Positions 5,859-7,515 of a stretch of DNA of 7,515 bases are shown one piece after another. Numbering within the stretch: position 1 is the stretch's first letter; each line of letters starts with the position of its first letter. Under the pieces are notes generated by a model that did no database searches, was not told where the DNA came from, and worked only from the letters and a program-made list of their open reading frames with translations. A program made the position numbers and the translations under genes. Source of the stretch: Chloroflexota bacterium (GTDB taxonomy: Bacteria > Chloroflexota > Dormibacteria > Aeolococcales > Aeolococcaceae); the NCBI GenBank assembly GCA_003491925.1, contig DNAU01000189.1, positions 1-7,515 of the forward strand. Reading direction: 5' to 3'.

Positions 5859-6215
5859 TCACGACGTCGGCGGCAGCGCCCTCAGCACGCAGAACTCGTT
5901 GTCCTCCGGGTCGGCCATCACCACCCAGCTCACCTCGCCCTGGCCGATGTCCTTCTGCCTCGCCCCCAACTCAAGCAGCCGCGCCACCTCGGCGGCCTGA
6001 TCAGCGGGACGGAGGTCGAAGTGGAGCCGGTTCTTCGCCACCTTGGTGTCGGGCACCGCCAGGAAGAGGATATCCGGCACCCCCTCACCGAGCTCCAGCC
6101 ACCACTCGCCGTCCTCCGGACCCCGGGGTGGCCTCGCAAACACCGCGCTCCAGAAGCGGGCGACCCGCTCCGGGTCATGGCAATCGACCACCACACACTG
6201 CCAGCGAACAGGCAC
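5859..6215 (-). CDS. VOC family protein (single-domain, Glyoxalase_6-like)
   Basis: A 118-residue VOC protein, the usual length for the Glyoxalase_6/bleomycin-resistance-like group. It starts WQCVVVDCHDPERVARFWSAVF, has WWLELGEGVPDILFL in the middle, NRLHFDLRPADQAAEVARLLELGA (62-85), and ends VVMADPEDNEFCVL. H65 and E107 match two ligand positions, but the first-strand ligand is replaced (Q6/C7), so a catalytic metal site is doubtful and a ligand-binding role is possible. The start is GTG 6215: a TAGAGT -10-like element ends 6 nt upstream, suggesting a leaderless message. It reads away from the dprA-like gene across a 50-bp divergent region. The function is not known. Confidence 0.85.
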   Translation of the reverse strand: MPVRWQCVVVDCHDPERVARFWSAVFARPPRGPEDGEWWLELGEGVPDILFLAVPDTKVAKNRLHFDLRPADQAAEVARLLELGARQKDIGQGEVSWVVMADPEDNEFCVLRALPPTS

Positions 6216-6221
6216 CCCTCG

Positions 6222-6257
6222 ACTCTACGGCGGGGGCACCCGATCCCCGGCTACACT
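6222..6257. promoter_or_regulatory. Divergent back-to-back -10 elements between VOC gene and dprA
   Basis: On the minus strand TAGAGT (6227-6222) stands 6 nt before GTG 6215. On the plus strand TACACT (6252-6257) stands 8 nt before ATG 6266. Both fit TAnnnT boxes serving leaderless or near-leaderless genes; neither has a recognisable -35. Between them a CGGGG/CCCCG inverted repeat (6231-6249) is almost centred. The two promoters must overlap in their upstream regions. Confidence 0.5.
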
Positions 6258-6265
6258 TGGCGAAC

Positions 6266-6964
6266 ATGCGTTTGTTTCAGATCGGTCCGCTCGATCCCGG
6301 CTACCCGGCCGGGCTGCGCCTGGCGGGCGGTGCACCCCTGCTCTGGTGGCGCGGCACGGTCGGTCCAGAGGACGAGCGCAGCGTCGCCGTGGTGGGTACC
6401 CGCTCCCCGAGCCCCGAGGGGCTCGCCCGCGCCCGGAGCCTGGCCCGGGAGCTCGCCGGTGCCGGGGTGACGGTGGTGTCCGGGCTCGCCCGTGGGGTCG
6501 ACACCGCCGCTCACCAGGCCTGCCTCGACGCCGAAGGGCGGAGCGTCGCGGTCCTCGGCTGCGGCATCGACCGCGTCTACCCGCCCGAGAACGCCGGGCT
6601 CGCGGACCGGATCGCGGCTCACGGCGCCGTCCTGTCGGAGCTCGCCCCCGACGCCCCGGTGTCACCGGCGGCGCTCCGCCGGCGCAACCCGGTCATCGCC
6701 GCCATTGCCTCCGCCACGGTGGTCATCGAGGCGGGGCCCACCTCGGGCGCCCGCATCACGGCGCGCTCCGCTCTCGCCCTGGGCCGGCACCTCTTCCTCT
6801 CCGACCTGGTGGCTGCGGAGCCCTGGGCGGGGGATCTCCTCGCCCGGCCAGGAGTGCGCCGGCTCGTCTCCGATGCCGGCGTGGAGCTGCTGCTGGCGCA
6901 GCTGGCCGGGGGTCCGCCCACCGCCCCCGTCCAGCTCGCGCTCCCGGTGAGAGCGGGCGAGTGA
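6266..6964 (+). CDS. dprA: DprA/Smf-like protein, Rossmann core only
   Basis: DprA binds incoming single-stranded DNA during transformation and loads RecA. This 232-residue protein keeps the DprA Rossmann fold: SVAVVGTRSPSPEG (39-52), VVSGLARGVDTAAH (70-83), VAVLGCGIDRVYPPEN (94-109), LSELAPD (123-129), RRRNPVIAAIASATVVIEA (138-156) and SGARITARSALALGR (160-174). It lacks the N-terminal SAM-like domain and the C-terminal winged helix of full-length proteins, and the usual RNRIIA reads RNPVIA. ATG 6266 is preferred because the DprA-type sequence begins there and a TACACT -10 box lies 8 nt upstream; the frame stays open far upstream but there it overlaps two VOC genes. The stop overlaps the next start (GTGA). 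It could be a divergent DprA or a related nucleotide/DNA-binding SLOG protein. Confidence 0.85.
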   Translation: MRLFQIGPLDPGYPAGLRLAGGAPLLWWRGTVGPEDERSVAVVGTRSPSPEGLARARSLARELAGAGVTVVSGLARGVDTAAHQACLDAEGRSVAVLGCGIDRVYPPENAGLADRIAAHGAVLSELAPDAPVSPAALRRRNPVIAAIASATVVIEAGPTSGARITARSALALGRHLFLSDLVAAEPWAGDLLARPGVRRLVSDAGVELLLAQLAGGPPTAPVQLALPVRAGE

Positions 6965-7515
6965 CCGGATGCGGCGTCTGCGGCCGGCCGCTCGCGACGG
7001 AGACGGCCGGCTGCCGCAACCCCCTCTGCGCCAGCGCGTCGCGCTGGTTCCACTGGAACGTCGCCGTCGCCGAGCGGAGCGGCCTCCTGGAGAGCGCTCT
7101 CAACGCGTACAAGTACGAGGGGGATCGGAGCCGGGCACGCGTCTTCGGGACCATGCTGGCCGGATACCTAGTCCAGCGGCGACGGCTGCTCGGAGGGTTC
7201 GACCTGGTCGTCGCCAGCCCCACCTTCGTCGGGCCGGGAGGCCGCGACTTCGACCACGTGCGGCTGATGCTCACCGAGGCGGCCCTCCGGACGGCGCCGG
7301 GTGATGGGCCACCATTCGACCTCGGGGGCGTCCCCGCCATCGTCAAGACCGGGCCGACGCCGCGCCTCGCCGGACGCGGCCACGCCGAGCGCCGGCGCCT
7401 CGCCGCCGAGCGGCTCCGTCCCGCCCTTCGCGTCCCCGACCCGCGGCGGACCGCCGGCAAGCGCCTGCTGGTCGTGGACGACGTCTTCACCGACGGTCGC
7501 ACCCTCGACGAGGTC
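6961..7515 (+). CDS. ComF-like phosphoribosyltransferase with zinc ribbon, partial
   Basis: 185 residues are visible and the gene runs off the window. The N-terminus holds four cysteines, C4-x2-C7 and C18-x4-C23, as in the zinc ribbon of ComF proteins. AYKYEGDRSRARVFGTMLAGYL follows, matching the ComF region before the first strand, then DLVVASPTF and GRDFDHVRLMLTEA. The segment LAGRGHAERRRLAAERLRPALRV and the PRPP loop LLVVDDVFTDGRTL (about 169-182, D173/D174) complete the fold; the loop has TDGRT where ComF usually has TTGAT. The GTG start overlaps the dprA-like stop, so the two are translationally coupled. ComF is a late-competence protein of unclear enzymatic role, so the pair hints at DNA uptake or at nucleotide processing (inference). 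Confidence 0.87.
   Translation, partial: MTGCGVCGRPLATETAGCRNPLCASASRWFHWNVAVAERSGLLESALNAYKYEGDRSRARVFGTMLAGYLVQRRRLLGGFDLVVASPTFVGPGGRDFDHVRLMLTEAALRTAPGDGPPFDLGGVPAIVKTGPTPRLAGRGHAERRRLAAERLRPALRVPDPRRTAGKRLLVVDDVFTDGRTLDEV

Noticed and set aside
5411..6265. Upstream extension of the dprA-like frame to 517 codons
   Set aside because: This part is antisense to two well-supported VOC genes and is low-complexity. DprA homology begins at ATG 6266.
1..7515. CRISPR, tRNA, rRNA, insertion sequence or attachment site
   Set aside because: No regularly spaced repeats, cloverleaf patterns, transposase coding or terminal inverted repeats were seen.

Overview
This is a very GC-rich, gene-dense stretch of bacterial chromosome. 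Only short gaps separate the genes, several genes overlap at their ends, GTG starts are common, and at least three genes look leaderless. Together with the gene families (mycobacterial/streptomycete-style TetR operator, ABC-2 exporters, HTH-DUF3887 regulator, DUF1697, thioredoxin/mycothiol-type ArsC, VOC proteins), this suggests an actinobacterium or another high-GC terrabacterial lineage such as Dormibacterota or Chloroflexota. No rRNA, tRNA or strict marker gene is present, so the lineage is an inference.

Layout. (1) Positions 1-1207, minus strand: a TetR regulator followed 6 bp later by an ABC-2 type ATPase that runs off the window edge. The tetR promoter is close to consensus (TTGACG-17-TATTAT), and an AACCGAC/GTCGGTT operator lies just downstream of the -10, as expected for an autoregulated exporter operon. 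(2) Positions 1354-4753, plus strand: a compact four-gene run of an HTH-DUF3887 regulator, an ABC ATPase with an N-terminal two-helix membrane extension, an ABC-2 permease (ATGA overlap), and a DUF1697 protein 2 bp downstream. Its promoter (TTGACA-17-TACGTT) places the transcription start on or next to a GTG codon and lies over a 27-bp-spaced direct repeat and a perfect 13-bp palindrome. (3) Positions 5758-4722 (arsC and a VOC protein) and 6215-5859 (a second VOC protein), all minus strand. The arsC end overlaps the DUF1697 gene tail to tail by 32 bp. (4) Positions 6266-7515, plus strand: a minimal DprA-like protein (Rossmann core only) overlapping by GTGA a zinc-ribbon ComF-like phosphoribosyltransferase that is cut by the window edge.

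How the genes fit together. Modules 1 and 2 are two independent ABC-2 exporters, fired divergently from a 146-bp intergenic region. Each is preceded by its own DNA-binding regulator. Module 3 is a small stress or detoxification set. Module 4 pairs two families best known from natural transformation (DprA and ComF), but both are divergent here. It is expressed from a 50-bp divergent region in which the two -10 elements sit nearly back to back. The most unusual items are the membrane-anchored ABC ATPase fusion, the promoter architecture upstream of the HTH-DUF3887 gene, and the DprA/ComF-like pair. No mobile elements, CRISPR arrays, RNA genes or convincing rho-independent terminators were seen.
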